Shown here in pieces: positions 21,011-32,443 of a stretch of DNA of 60,000 nt. A program made the position numbers and the translations under genes. The first letter of the stretch is position 1, and each line of letters begins with the position of its first letter. Below the pieces are notes generated by a model that saw only the letters and a list, made by a program, of their open reading frames with translations, searched no databases and was not told the DNA's origin. Origin of the DNA: Nymphaea colorata (Eukaryota > Streptophyta > Magnoliopsida > Nymphaeales > Nymphaeaceae); contig NC_045150.1 of assembly GCF_008831285.2 (NCBI RefSeq), positions 1,688,001 through 1,748,000 on the forward strand, in the 5' to 3' direction.

Positions 21011-22300
21011 TGTAGATTTTCTTTCATATTTTTGGATATTACAATTTGATTGAGATCTTGTTCTTTCAATAGTATATCCTTATCACCAATATTTTCCTTT
21101 CTTAGATTGTAGTTGTCATGATTATATCTAACCACCAATATACTTTTTCCAACTTGGGTTTTATCCTTATCATCAATAGCCATTGGTACTATTAATTTCA
21201 AACGATGATTTTGAATTGATGGAAGGCAAATCAAGAAGCAACATATGATTTTCAATTGAGGAGGCAAATCAAGAAGAAACATAAAATTTAGGTATGTCGT
21301 GACCAGCCACAAGGCTCTATAGGAAAAGGTGTGACACCCCCAAACTTTCTTCCTTGGTAGAGTTTTTTCCTTTATTCATGTTGACAGTGAAAAGCAGTTA
21401 CCAACCATTGGATGCTATGTATGAATCTCTGACCTGAGATCGAACAGAATTTAGTTTGAAGACATATGTTTACACAAAAAGAGGAGAAAATGAAATAACA
21501 ACACATGTCTTCCAGATCCTCTTTTTGTTTCTCTTCCACAACATATGAACTAACAAAAGCACGAGACCAACATGAAAATAATAGACTATATCTATTATTG
21601 ATGAAGATAATAGATCCAATAGTTGTCCTTATGCTTGCTCCGATCGATACTATTCAGCCGACAACGATAACTTCCATCGATGAGGACGATACGTGCACCC
21701 TACAAACTAGAACTCCCTCTGGAATAAGCGAACCTAATAGAAGCCTCAGCTCATTCCAACACATGTCCTTAAGGTTTACCAACGCTCTTCGACTAATGAC
21801 AAGAACCTCTCCAATGAGGATGATAACCACTGTCTGTGATCGACAACACCTTCTATTGCTGCGGACTTTTGAAACATTATGGAGAAGCCTCTACTACACA
21901 ACCAATGAACTTCTTTTTTTTCTTTTTCACGTATGGGCTTTTCGCATCATTCCTACTGTAAGACCCTTATCCTGGCCAACGGCCAGGGACGGCATGGCCG
22001 AGCCAGCCAAAGGTGGTCGGCCTGGCTAGCAGAGGCTTCACAAGAAGATGCCATGAAAGAAGGCACTTACCTGGTCTGGAAGAAGCATGCAACAATGGCT
22101 CTGGTCAGCATAAGTAGGCTGGCAGTCGGTAGACGAAGGCCAAAAGGCAGCAGTAGCACGTAGTCTGAAATTTATGGTAGACCAGAGATTTTGGGTGCCT
22201 CAATTCTCGCGCGAGGAGATCGCCTACAACACCTATATAGGGGATTCTGTTGGTGAAAGGGGCACCAGCTCCCCACCCCCCCCCCCCACCCCCAAACACG
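21011..22300. other. Unassigned stretch between copia and gypsy-like elements
   Basis: No gene is recognised. It includes two 42-bp near-repeats (GGCAAATCAAGAAG) at 21,197-21,285, an LTR-like start TGTGACACCCCC at 21,329 without a matching end, and a GGCC-rich segment (CCTGGCCAACGGCCAGG) near 21,971. An open frame at 21,505-22,029 (174 codons) shows no family resemblance and I regard it as chance. Confidence 0.5.
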
Positions 22301-22437
22301 TGGCCACTGCAGATGGAAGCAATTTGAATGTAGTGCATTGAGGGGAACAGATATTGCTAGATGGCAGTCGGTGGTGGTGCCAGACAGCACCTAGTAGTTG
22401 CAGGCCGAGGGAACGTGGCAAGCTACGTTTTTGTAGT
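22301..22437 (+). repeat. 5' LTR of gypsy-like element, first part
   Basis: GGAAGCAATTTGAATGTAGT.. to ..GCAAGCTACGTTTTTGTAGT corresponds to 37,907-38,022 of the 3' LTR. Interrupted at 22,437 by a minus-strand LTR element. The left limit is uncertain by about 15 bp. Confidence 0.8.
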
Positions 22438-24793
22438 TGATAGGGTCGGGCATGCAATGGATAAAATTTCACCACCGAAGGCCAAACCTACCCCCAAGAT
22501 CTATGGAGGGAGGCGCACTAGATGTGGTCAAACTTGCAGCGGATAAAATTTTGTCATTGAAAGCCGATCCTACTCCCAAGATCTATGGAGGGAGGCACAA
22601 TAGAACAAACTCAATTAGGATTATACAAATTTGCACCCAGTTGGACAGAAACCACAACTCAATAATAACCCTAGGTAGAGAGTACAAGTGATGTTATTCA
22701 AACCAGAGTATAACCTACTACAAAATGCTACAAAGATGTGAGGCTTTTTACAAACGTTCGCGATACATTAATAGCACTCTTCATTCAATCAAGCATTCAT
22801 ATTCACAAACCACCCTGCCAAACTATGCCTAAGCGTATGCAAACCATACCCATTTCCCTTAGGTGGTCTTCTCAGCCCAGGAATGTGTCTTTCGCTAAGA
22901 GAGCCTTAGAGGATCACACGGTAGCTGACTTAGCTCATATGCTAGTTACAATCACATGCCCCACCCTATTCACTATAGGGTGATATGTAATTTTACCTCT
23001 CGGGGCCACGCCTGAGGTCTCCACAAACTAACACCAAGGATGAAATCCAGCCGAGCTGCACCTTGGTATTCCACGATCCTCCAAGAGTGTCCAGCAACAT
23101 GCTTCTTTACACCTTGCTAAGTCAAGTGACAAAGAATCACTATTCAACCGATTATAACAAGCAAGAGTAAGAGAGTGGATGCATTCACCGGATAAGAATT
23201 CAACCCCAAGTTGTAAACAAGTCGATTGGGGGATGCAATCGCCAATATTGCTTGGTGGATGTGGTTCCTTCAAGGCAGGTCCGGTGGTAGGCTTAGTAGG
23301 TTCGAGCCTTCTAGGTCAAGGCTGAGTTGAGACCCCCGGTCAAGCTTTGACTCCACCGGGTTCGTGTAAGGAAGGTTGACTAGATGAGTCACAGTTAAGT
23401 CACATGTATCCCTTCCATAGTTGCCAAGTTGAGCTCCTCCCAAAAATGGTGCCAAGTTCACACGTCAAGAGAGATGGGTCCCACTTGCACGCATGACTCC
23501 TCCTCACCTTCCAAGTTAGGTGCCGTCTAGATTCAATGAACCTAGGAGGCAACACCTTCCATTTTCTCTTCCTTCCAATTTGGACTTCTCCCAAAGTTGG
23601 CACAAGGATCACCTTCCAAGAATATCACCCGGGGTCACCTTCCATATTTGTAGTTGCCAAGATCTCCTCTGACTTCCTTCCTTATATGAAACACATCCAG
23701 GTTAAATGCATCAAGGATGAATCCACCTTCTTAAGTTGGGGCCTTGAGCTGAACGAGATCTCCTCAAAAAATGTAGGAGCAACCCCCCTTCCAAACTTTC
23801 CAAATGTGCACCCTAGGCCATCCTCCACGTGTCTCTCCTCCCCTTCTAGGTTGAGGCGAGCTGAAATGGATCTCCCACACGTAGCAAAACCTTACTTCTT
23901 TATAAATTCCCTCCTTGGCTGGCAAGAAATCACTTCCTAAAGCATAGGAGACACTTTGGGAAAGGATGAGAATTGGCAAGTGGTGCCACTCCTTTCTCAA
24001 GCTGCACCTTCCTAGCTTGTGGCTAGGGTTTCCTCATGCAGACATCCTCCACAATTCCAGATGCCCAAAATGGCATGCTATTCAACTTAATTTTCCAAAG
24101 CAATAACTTGAATAAGGGTCAATTTAGGAAAAGTAATGTGGCCGGCTGCACCCAAATGTATCTCGGAATCCAGTCAGAACACCGATGCAACACACAATTC
24201 GGAAAGCTTGATTTCAATGGGCAAGCGAACTCCGATCAGGCTGAAATTTTAGTATAATGTAGCGGACATTCAGAGCTTTCCAATGGTACCAAGATCGCTG
24301 AAAACTTTCAGTGGATTGCCTAGAAATCATCGCTGATCAGGCGGCGGCACTGAGCTTGCTTAGGCCTTAGACCCACGTTGTGCTGCCCTTTGGATCCTCT
24401 TGTTGACTCAGCCTCTTACTAGATCTGGGCCCACTTATCTCCTTGTGCTTACCCGTGCCTGCACTATCTTCACCTTGGTCGACTAGTTTGCCTTGGGCAT
24501 AAGGGTCGCCCGCCATAAAGATGATAAGTTTGATCTTAGCCTCCCTTAACTTTCGCAAGTCTTTGCTAACTAGTCTGCCTTCGCCCACCATGCTTGGCCA
24601 ATGAAGGATAACCTCTGCCTTAGCCCCACTAAGGTCCTTGGCGCTCGTAAGACACTCCTCCGCCTTAGCCTCACTAAGGTCCTTCACGCATATCGTAGCC
24701 GCTATGCCTTGCTACCTGTTAGCCTCCCTAGATTTCATGCCATCGCTTGCATCCTCAGCTACGCTCGGCATAGTCAAAATTAGGCACGTATCA
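22438..24793 (-). repeat. 3' LTR of nested FHA-bearing LTR element
   Basis: About 2.36 kb, similar in blocks to 28,059-31,942 (for example CTCTCGGGGCCACGCC at about 22,999 and 28,529, and TTTGCCTTGGGCATAAGGGT at 24,488 and about 31,684). On the minus strand it starts TGATACGTGCC and ends CCCTATCA. It is 1.5 kb shorter than its partner. A tandem 90-bp repeat (GATCTATGGAGGGAGGC) occurs at 22,450-22,600. Confidence 0.85.
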
Positions 24794-24808
24794 ACTCCAC
24801 CCTCCTCA
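24794..24808 (-). promoter_or_regulatory. Polypurine tract of FHA-bearing element
   Basis: Minus strand GTGAGGAGGGTGGAGT immediately precedes the 3' LTR start TGATACG. This is the second-strand primer position of an LTR element. Confidence 0.8.
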
Positions 24809-26345
24809 CATCGAGCTTGCCCCCAAGCTCGTCCCTTACAATCTTCTAGGGTAGATTGTGTCAACTCATTCATCAACTCACCCACCCCATATTCAAGCCC
24901 TGAGTGAGGTCCATAATCTCTTGGAAGTGACCTAAGCAAGGACTAATGGTGCCCTTAGAGATGTTCGGGCCGTGTGTGGTCACCCCATGCATTGATCGGA
25001 TAAGTTCTACCCCGATCATACACTTGTCCATGGAGGCGTTTGGGTCTAACCATGTGTGGTTCAACAAAGATGCTTTTTTGTTTGTCTTTAGCAATGGGTC
25101 CCCATAATGGTGGTAGTCGGATTGCCGTTATAGCAACGCTTCTCTTCCACGCCTCCGGTGCCCTACTCTGATTTACTTCCTTTCCATATCTACCTTGGAC
25201 AAGTTTTGGATCATAGTCCCTTGGGACTATGCGAAGTTGGGACCTAAGTTGCATGTGAAGCCACTTAGGTCCTTTCCAGTTACCCCACTTTGGTTCTTGT
25301 TTGCCCGGATAAAAAACCATTCAAGCATTTACCTATGCTTTGCTCATACATTGCTGCTCAATTGCCTCTTGATGTAGGTAAGAAGTGAGCCAAGTCATTT
25401 CTTGGTACGTGCTTGGATCAGCCCCATGATTGACCTTGTCATCAAGACCTTGAAGATCTATAAAAGTAATCTTAGGAGTATCCCATATAAGTTGCATCAT
25501 TTTCATCCAAGGAAGCCTTCCTTTTCCCCAAATAGGCACCCTCACTTGAATGGTGCGAGGTGGTTCAAGAGTGTATAAGTGCGAGCTAAGGATAATGACC
25601 CGGCCTTGCTTCTTTGAGCCCTATTCTTTGTCATAGCCACACCCCTTAGTCATATTGGTTAGGAGCTAGAATGGTGACCTTGAATGATCTCAAAAATTGG
25701 TCTGCCATGCACACATGTTGATGGCACCACCCTCGAGACAACGAATTGATTTCTTTGAGAAGATCATGCCTTTGGAGACATGTTGCCATGCTTGGTTCAA
25801 TGCTCTTCATTTTGGGTTTAGGGTTGTCACCACCCTCCTTAGGCGATTGCTCTCCATTCTTGAAAAGTTTCTTATCTACTTGGTGCTTCACATTCTCTTC
25901 TTGTTGGGCAACCTCATGCCATTCAAGTCTCATATGTACTCGGTTATAACCCCTCAAACTTTTAGTAGCACGAGTTTCATTATTCTAGAAGGGTTTAGGA
26001 AAAACGGTGATCTCCTTATTGGTAATGGAATGGGTTTTCGGTCTTTGGATCTTAATCTTTGAAACACGATATCCCTTAGCATGCTTAGCTTGCTTGAACT
26101 GGCTGGACTTTCTCAATGGTGAAAGAGCCTCCTTGACCCCAGTTGGGTTCAATTCACCTTTCGTGGGAATACAAGTAGATTTTTGGACCTTGCTGTCCCT
26201 TTACTCTCTTTCACTGCATTCTTTAGGATGTACTTTCGAAACTTGACACTCCTTAATCTGCCCCACTGACTTGGCTTTGGCTGAATTCGAGGGGGCTACC
26301 TGCTTGTACTCCTTGGTAAACAATTTGGGCATTGTACTATGCATC
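24809..26345 (-). pseudogene. C-terminal part of the FHA-element reading frame
   Basis: Seen: a chain of minus-strand frames (26,201-26,392; 25,646-25,957; 25,333-25,545; 24,955-25,320) of basic, Gln/Lys/Pro-rich composition, in the same direction as and directly after the FHA part. The first overlaps the end of the FHA frame in another phase, consistent with a frameshift in an originally continuous protein. The last contains a W-rich GNWKGPKWLHMQLRSQLR stretch. I recognise no domain: no RT, integrase, protease or zinc knuckle motif. Function unknown; it may be a gag-like or fusion tail. Confidence 0.5.
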
Positions 26346-27188
26346 TCAACAGGCTTGGGTTTCCATAAGGAGCTCTTCAATCTTTTTAACACTCTGCTTC
26401 CCTAGTTGTAATGGCTCTTCTTTCGGCTTTGTTTCCTTCACCAATCCATATTTTGCTTTAAGCCCAGCTTTCTTTTGGTAGGGCTCTATAGTTGGCTGAT
26501 TCGGTTTTCTATATTCCAGCTTGTAATCTCTTAATGAGTTCTCTATTTTAAGAATGTCCACGGGGTGTACTCGTACGGTGCTTTGGGGCATTATCTTTGT
26601 AGCAGAGACTCTTAATCTCCCATTTTGTGACATGTTTGTCACCCACATCTTTTGACTGTCTTTGTCTATCACAAGTTCAAAATGAAAATCATGGATGCTA
26701 GGGTGGTTGAATATGAGATCACAATCTACATTTCTTCCTGCCGTGAAAGACTCTTTCCTTGGGACCTTTCTCATTTCGGTTCCCAGCCATAAGGGCATGT
26801 CATGCAAATGTTTTCCTTCCTCGTATATGCCCAGAACGAGGTCTTGTTCCTCTTTTCAAGTTGGGTTTGATTGACCATGATGTCGCCTTGGATATTGCTC
26901 ATGTTTTTTATGCCTTCTATCCCTTATTAGAGTACTTGATGATGGATTGGAGGGTTGAGAGGGAAGTCTTGCTGGCTCAAACCAAACTTTTCCATAACTA
27001 AACTGATATGGCTCGTTAGGCGGTCCATCGAGTGAGTGCTCTCTAGTTTCTTCAGAATAATCTTCTCTAGATTGACCTTTGGTGTCGTTGGTGAAGTAGT
27101 GTTCATCCTCATAGTTGTCACTTTCCTTGAATGAGTTATAAGCATAAGATGACTAGTCATTCATGCTCATGCCTTCCCAATCTGACAT
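26346..27188 (-). pseudogene. FHA-domain protein encoded inside an LTR element
   Basis: Seen: from the minus-strand ATG at 27,188 one frame runs to about 26,346 with only two in-frame stops (a TAG after about 11 codons and a TGA just before the FHA region). The N-terminal part is acidic and Ser/Asn-rich (MSDWEGMSMND.., FKESDNYEDEHYFTNDT). The downstream part reads FTAGRNVDCDLIFNHPSIHD, FHFELVIDKDSQ and later VHPVDILKIENSLRDYKLEY. This fits FHA: the GR of beta-3/4, the HPS..D/S.FH loop, a N-G pair (SQNG) and the final Y.L. The usual Ser of S..H is Asp (IHDFH) and the NGT is NGR, so phosphothreonine binding may be altered. The closest resemblance I know is the FHA of plant PS1-like proteins; this is by eye. 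Confidence 0.75.
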
Positions 27189-27260
27189 TTTTACTTTCGT
27201 GGTTGGATTGAGGTTTAAGATTTCTCTGGTTGACTGAGCTAGAGGGGACTGCTCCTCCTA

Positions 27261-27278
27261 ACTCAGCCTTGGCTGAGT
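27261..27278. promoter_or_regulatory. Perfect 8-2-8 palindrome in element leader
   Basis: ACTCAGCCTTGGCTGAGT lies between the primer binding site (28,056) and the ATG (27,188) of the FHA element. Retroelement leaders often use such hairpins for RNA dimerisation; the role here is inference. Confidence 0.4.
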
Positions 27279-28038
27279 GGGAATGCAGCCCTCCAAGCAC
27301 TCACTAACGCACCTGCCAGGTAACGATGTTAGTGTGCAGGTCTAAATGACTTAGGCACAACCCGTGCATGGTCTTCTACAAGGAAGGCAAAATAGGCTCG
27401 CCTGCTACTAAGCCCACCTAGTGCCTCGGTAGCTACCTCTCACCCTCAGTCCGGTCCAAAAATGGGACCTAAACTTCTGCACCCTTCTAGTGCCTCGGCA
27501 GCGCGCCTTGGATTCGATCACCCTACGCTAAGCTATGAACTTTGCCGCAGTCCTGAGTGTCACAATAGGCAGATGGTAGCCTGAAGCACAACTATACTAA
27601 ACAATGAAATTTAGACCTCAAATTTTGTCAGCACAAAGATCAAATATTTATCTAGCTCAATTTCAAGTCAATTTGATATCTATAGCCCATTGAAACTCCT
27701 CAATCTTTCAGGCAGACTGTTCATTGGGCAGAATCTGTCTGCCCAACCTGTTTGATTGGTATAGGGTCTGAAATCTAAGTTTTCTGAGAAAATCATATCT
27801 ATTGTCCTATATTCCCTTGAAGCCGCAATAATTATACACATCTCCACCAAATTTCAAATGATTCAATGTCTTTTACCCTTGAAACTTGATTGTTTTCCTC
27901 TACCAATTGAAACAGTCTGTTTCTTGTTATCACAAAACTGAACCTTCACTGCAAAACTGCACGGCACCAACTATTGAGCCTACTGAAATCTGAACATGAC
28001 TAAGACTCCAACGATGGAAATATTATTGTGTTTGTCAT
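27279..28038 (-). other. Untranslated leader of FHA-bearing element
   Basis: Between primer binding site and ATG; no coding signal on either strand. Contains two copies of CTAGTGCCTCGG (27,416 and 27,488). Confidence 0.6.
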
Positions 28039-28056
28039 CCACTTGCTCTGATATCA
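28039..28056 (-). promoter_or_regulatory. Primer binding site of FHA-bearing element
   Basis: Minus strand TGATATCAGAGCAAGTGG, one change (GG to GA) from the initiator tRNA-Met consensus TGGTATCAGAGC. Starts two bases inside the 5' LTR end. Confidence 0.85.
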
Positions 28057-29949
28057 ACTCATAGGTTTGGGCTTGCAACAGATAAAATTTCACTGAGGAA
28101 GGCCAAACCTACTCCCAAGAGCTACGGAGGGAGGCCTACTAGAGAAGACTGAATATAGGGATTACAATTTTAAAACCCTACTGGACAGCAACCCTAGCTT
28201 AAATTCCTCTTGGGTATTGAATCCACGAAAGGTTAACCCAACCCAAGTTCAGCCTACTACAGAAACACTAGAGAGCTTGTGCGGCTAGTACAAGCGTAAG
28301 CGATACAATTTAACCCTTCTCATGCAAGCATTCACATCCAATCACCAAACCACCCTATCCAAACCATGCATAGGCGAAACAAACCATGTGCAAACCCTAA
28401 GTGGTCTTAATCAGCCCAACATTTCATCCTAAGCACAGTGCTTCAGAGGAATCCACAGTTGTTTGGATTGGCCTAAGCTAGCTGCAAACCACACTCACCC
28501 ATGTGCTATAGGGTGATCAAGATCTCACCTCTCGGGGCCACGCCCGAGGTCTCCTCTAGCTTAACACCAAGGATGAAATCCAACAGCCTTGGCTGGTCCT
28601 TAGTATCCCACGATCTCCGACCCAAGCAGCCACCTTGCTTGAGAGTTCCTTGCTCAAGACAAGCACGAAGAAGTGACTGCCGAAGAAAGTAAGTAATGAA
28701 GGAGATGAGATAATTAGATGCAATCACTAGAATACCAATCGACCCGAAGTCACTAAGAGAGTTGGGGGAAGCCATCGCCAATATCATTTGGCGGACGTGG
28801 TTCCTTCAAAGTAGGTCTAGTGCTAGGCTAGGTGTGTTTGAGCCCTTGAGGTCTATGCACATAGGTGGGTCCACACCTCCTTGGTCAATGCTAGGCTGCT
28901 GGTTTACAGTCAAGATGGTTTGGTTGACCTTCCTGGATTGGCAGCTGGTTGGCGTTGACTCATTTTTGTCCAAGATAGGAAAGGTTGACTAAGCTCAGCC
29001 TTCCTTCTGATCTAGGCTCAAATTCTCCTTCCAATTTTGGCATGGGCCAAGATTCCATTAATCAACACGTGGCATCTTCCCAAAGTGAGTGGTTGGGATC
29101 ACCTTCCAAATTTGTCTCTTTGCAGATTTAGGTGAATCCTTCCTTCCGAGCTTAATATGTGATTCCCTTGATTGCCTCCTTCTGAATATGAAGTCGCTCG
29201 TCTCTATCTCCTTGTGGTAAACTATCTTCCTATGATAGTGCACGATGTCGCCCCTTCAAGATCAACGATGACAACCTCCTTCCACATTGCAAATCCCTCT
29301 TAATTGGTCCAAATGGGAACGTCTAGGTTCAATGAACCATGAGTACTAGATCTTCTTTTCAAGATTATCGCCCATAGCTGGTGGTGATCTTCTTCCTATC
29401 CTGGCGAGGGCCAAGATCTTGCCTAATCTTGCGCAAGGCTCCTTCCTTATCTGCCCAAGTCTAGGTTCAATGAAGCTAGAGGGCGATAAAGCACTTTCTC
29501 AATTCTTTAGGGACGAATTGGGCAAGTGCACTCCTTGCCTTTAGGGATGGGGGACATGTGGAGCGCGCTCCATGTTCTATTCTAACCGTCCCAAAATAGT
29601 CGTCCCTCTTAGAAGGTGCCTTTCTCCTCGGCCTGCCACATGTCCCTCCACCTTCCTCAATTGGTGCGATCTGGTCTCATGACCTAGCCACCAGTCCCAC
29701 CTTTCCTATTTGATAAGACACCAAATAGGAAAGAGATGACTCCAAGGTGCGGTGCTAGGGTTTGTCCTCTCCACTTACGGTGTTATCCTCTTCCTTAAGA
29801 CCAAAATACCCTCATATAATTCTGATATATTAATAATAAAATTATTGTAATCCAAGGGTAAAATGGAAATAATTCATTGAATCATGAATGGACTAAGATT
29901 AGGTCGGAATTTTGGAAGGCAGCACCAAATGTAAGTTGCATTCTGTCAA

Positions 29950-30490
29950 GATCGCTAGTGCACACAGTTCTGATTCTGCCACTAGTTCAGCCACCAAACA
30001 GAGTCCAATCACCACGAAAATTGAGTATGTTGTATAGGACTTCAAGACAAATCCAACAATACCAAGATCTTCTCCAAACTCTTGGCGGATCACCGAAAAA
30101 CTGCCTCTAATCAGGCAAATTTGTTGCTGGTTGCAATAGAGTTGCGACTATCGATATCTGTTCAGTTCTGCCATGGATTTGACCTCCCAAATGATCTCCG
30201 ATCACCACCAAATTTGGATAAGTTGTGGAGGACACCAATATGATTCTAAAGGTATATGGAACTCCTTAAAACTTCCAGGTAATCACCAGATATAGCTCAA
30301 AGAACAGAGATCTACCGTTGGTCGCAGCAAAGTTGTGGCAGAGATAAGCACTCTGTTCCACTATGGATTTGACCAACCAAACGATCTCTGATCACCACCA
30401 AATTTGATAGGTTATAGAAGACTTCTACACAATTCCAATGGTATATGAAAGTCCTCAAAACTCCCAGCGAATTGTAAGGTGTGGCCTTCT
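29950..30490. repeat. Three imperfect ~190-bp tandem units in the LTR
   Basis: Units starting near 29,960, 30,158 and 30,350 share GTTC..CC..GGATTTGACC, CGATCACCACCAAATTTG, GTATATGG and CTTAAAACT-like blocks. The shorter 3' LTR has only one comparable unit (about 24,150-24,340), which explains part of the length difference. Confidence 0.75.
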
Positions 30491-31225
30491 GATCAGAGAC
30501 TTGTGTTGTGGTTTCCTACAAAAATCCGTAACATTCTTCTTGCTCTGATCCTCTTCTCCTTTCTAGTCTGTAGGTTGTCCTTGATTCCTCGCCAGCGAAT
30601 AAGACCCAAATCAATCGATGAAATGGCAGGGATGACTGTATCAAACCCCACGAGCAACCAGAAATAGTTTCGGTGTTAGATCCCGTCGAAAAGACAAGTA
30701 AATGCGCCAGATCATTCTCTAATTGTCTGATCAGTTTAACCTTCAACCTAGATCGATGCTGCTCGATCCAGCCTAATTTAGGCGAGATTTCTCCTGGATG
30801 CTTAGGTTGTTTCACATGTTGATCTACTAGATTGGATGAAACCAGCAAAACTACCAAGTACCTAGGATAATCGTTTCTTATCTTACAGATTTGCTGCCGA
30901 TGTGCAAGGTTGGAAATCACCGCCAGAGCCACGGGCGTTGCTCCACACATGGACATCTCTACTTCTTGGCCTCTAAACTCTCCCGTGGTCGGAGAGAATG
31001 CACCTTTGGATGGGAATGTCGTTCCTAATTCTTCCGTTGATAGATTCTAGCCGTCGTCCCTTTGGTTGAACTCACAATCGATCTCACACGATAGAGAGAT
31101 TTATGGTTGTAGTGCTTCCAAGAAGTCACGCCCTAGGGGCTAAGGGAACTCCACGAGGGAGAAAGAGATTTCCTCACTTCATTTCAAAATTAATAAGCAT
31201 TCTGATAAAGTGTCTCGGTTTTGTG

Positions 31226-31233
31226 CCTTTATA
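31226..31233 (-). promoter_or_regulatory. TATA box in 5' LTR of FHA element
   Basis: Minus strand TATAAAGG in the context GTCTATAAAGGCAC; transcription would start around 31,195 and read toward the FHA frame. Confidence 0.5.
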
Positions 31234-31942
31234 GACATAGATTGAATTGGTTCTACAAATGTCTGAGTATAAGACTTACAAAAACCCAGTTGAAATAAAA
31301 GAAACGGTATATAAGTAAATCAAAACTGATACTTAAGCAAAATGACTCAAAGCAATAATAAAAACTAACTTGGGCGCCAGGCTCGGACTTGCTCAAGTTT
31401 GCCTAAGCTCTTCTTGATCCATGATGATGTTGCTGAAGAAAGATTGTGCTTGTGCCCACCTCACCTAGGTTGACCCTAGGTTGTTGTAGGAGATAGGCTA
31501 GGCGTAGCCCTCCCGGGTCCCATATGGTGTCTTCAACCCAATGCGCGCTGAGCTTGCTTCAGCCTTGGATCCATGAGGTGCTGCCCTTGGATCCTCTTCT
31601 TGACTGGGCCTCTTGCTAGATCTTGACCCACTTGTCTCCTTGTGCTAACCCATGGTTGCACTATTTTCTCCTTGGCCAACTAGTTTGCCTTGGGCGTAAG
31701 GGTTGCCTGCTATAAAGATGATAAGTTCGACCTTAGCCGCCCTTAACTTTGGCGCGACTTTGCTAACTCGTCTGCCTTCTCCCACCGTGCTTGGCCGATG
31801 AAGGATTACCTCACTTCGTATTTGGTCCTTCACGCGTATCGTAGCCGATATGCCCTACCGCCTATTGGCCTCCCTTACAGATTTCAAGCTATCGCCCGCA
31901 TCCTCGGCTATGCTCGACATAGTCAAAATTAGGCATGTATCA

Positions 31943-32416
31943 GCAGCACAAATGGCTCGTAGGTAGCATGACTCGTGGCCAACTGCTGGCATGTGTGGCA
32001 GCAGTTAGGGGACAGGTGGCCGATGGGCGGTTGAGGCTCGTCGCCACATTTGAACTTCGATGGGATGGCCTTGGCGCCTTAGTTTGAATTTGAACTTCGG
32101 GGGGATGGCCATGGCACCTTAGTTTTGAATTCGAATGTCGGTGGGATAGTGTTGCCGCCAAGTGTTTGAAATCGAATGCTTTGGCCGAGTATTTAAACCG
32201 AGTCGGGCGTTGTATAGTGAGATGGTTCTTGTATGCTTTGAGTCTCTGTAAAGTTTTACTATTAAAAAAAGTACTAAGTCCTCCAGTTGAGGCAAATCCT
32301 AGTTGTCCTTTTGTTCTGTGAGTTTTTATATTGGTGGTGATAGGCCTTGTTAGTCTAAGAATACAGATTTATGCTCTGTAGGTGGAAAAATGAAGCAAAA
32401 ATTCATCCCTGTAACA
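31943..32416 (+). repeat. 5' LTR of gypsy-like element, second part
   Basis: Continues colinearly with 38,023-38,497 (GGACAGGTGGCCGATGGG, TTTGAACTTCGGCGGGA-like runs, ..GGTGGAAAAATGAAGCAAAA). Ends TGTAACA. TATA-like TATTTAAA at 32,190-32,197. Confidence 0.9.
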
Positions 32417-32418
32417 GT

Positions 32419-32432
32419 TGGTATCAAAGCCC
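32419..32432 (+). promoter_or_regulatory. Primer binding site of gypsy-like element
   Basis: TGGTATCAAAGCCC, one change from the initiator tRNA-Met consensus, two bases after the LTR end. Confidence 0.85.
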
Positions 32433-32443
32433 ACAAAGTAACC

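Larger units (their letters stand above)
22438..31942 (-). mobile_element. LTR retroelement carrying an FHA-domain reading frame
   Basis: Seen: long LTRs (2.36 and 3.88 kb) in direct orientation, a primer binding site at 28,039-28,056, a polypurine tract at 24,794-24,808, and a probable 5-bp target duplication (GTAGT left, GCAGC right; the two differences are C-to-T). It is inserted in the gypsy-like 5' LTR, whose sequence is continuous across the insertion when compared with the 3' LTR. The 3.27-kb interior has no recognisable protease, RT, RNase H or integrase. It carries a decayed frame of roughly 700 codons on the element's sense strand with an FHA domain. Inferred: a non-autonomous element that captured or evolved around a host FHA sequence. 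Confidence 0.85.
28059..31942 (-). repeat. 5' LTR of FHA-bearing element
   Basis: 3.88 kb. The minus strand starts TGATACATGCC (31,942) and ends at 28,059 next to the primer binding site. It holds a TATA box at 31,226-31,233 and a three-unit tandem array at about 29,950-30,490. A minus-strand frame at 30,516-30,956 has no family resemblance and probably is not a gene. Confidence 0.85.

Noticed and set aside
21505-22029. 174-codon plus-strand frame
   Set aside because: Low-information composition, no family and no gene context; runs into a GGCC-rich repeat.
30516-30956. 146-codon minus-strand frame in the 5' LTR of the FHA element
   Set aside because: Absent from the partner LTR and no recognisable domain; long LTRs often contain chance frames.
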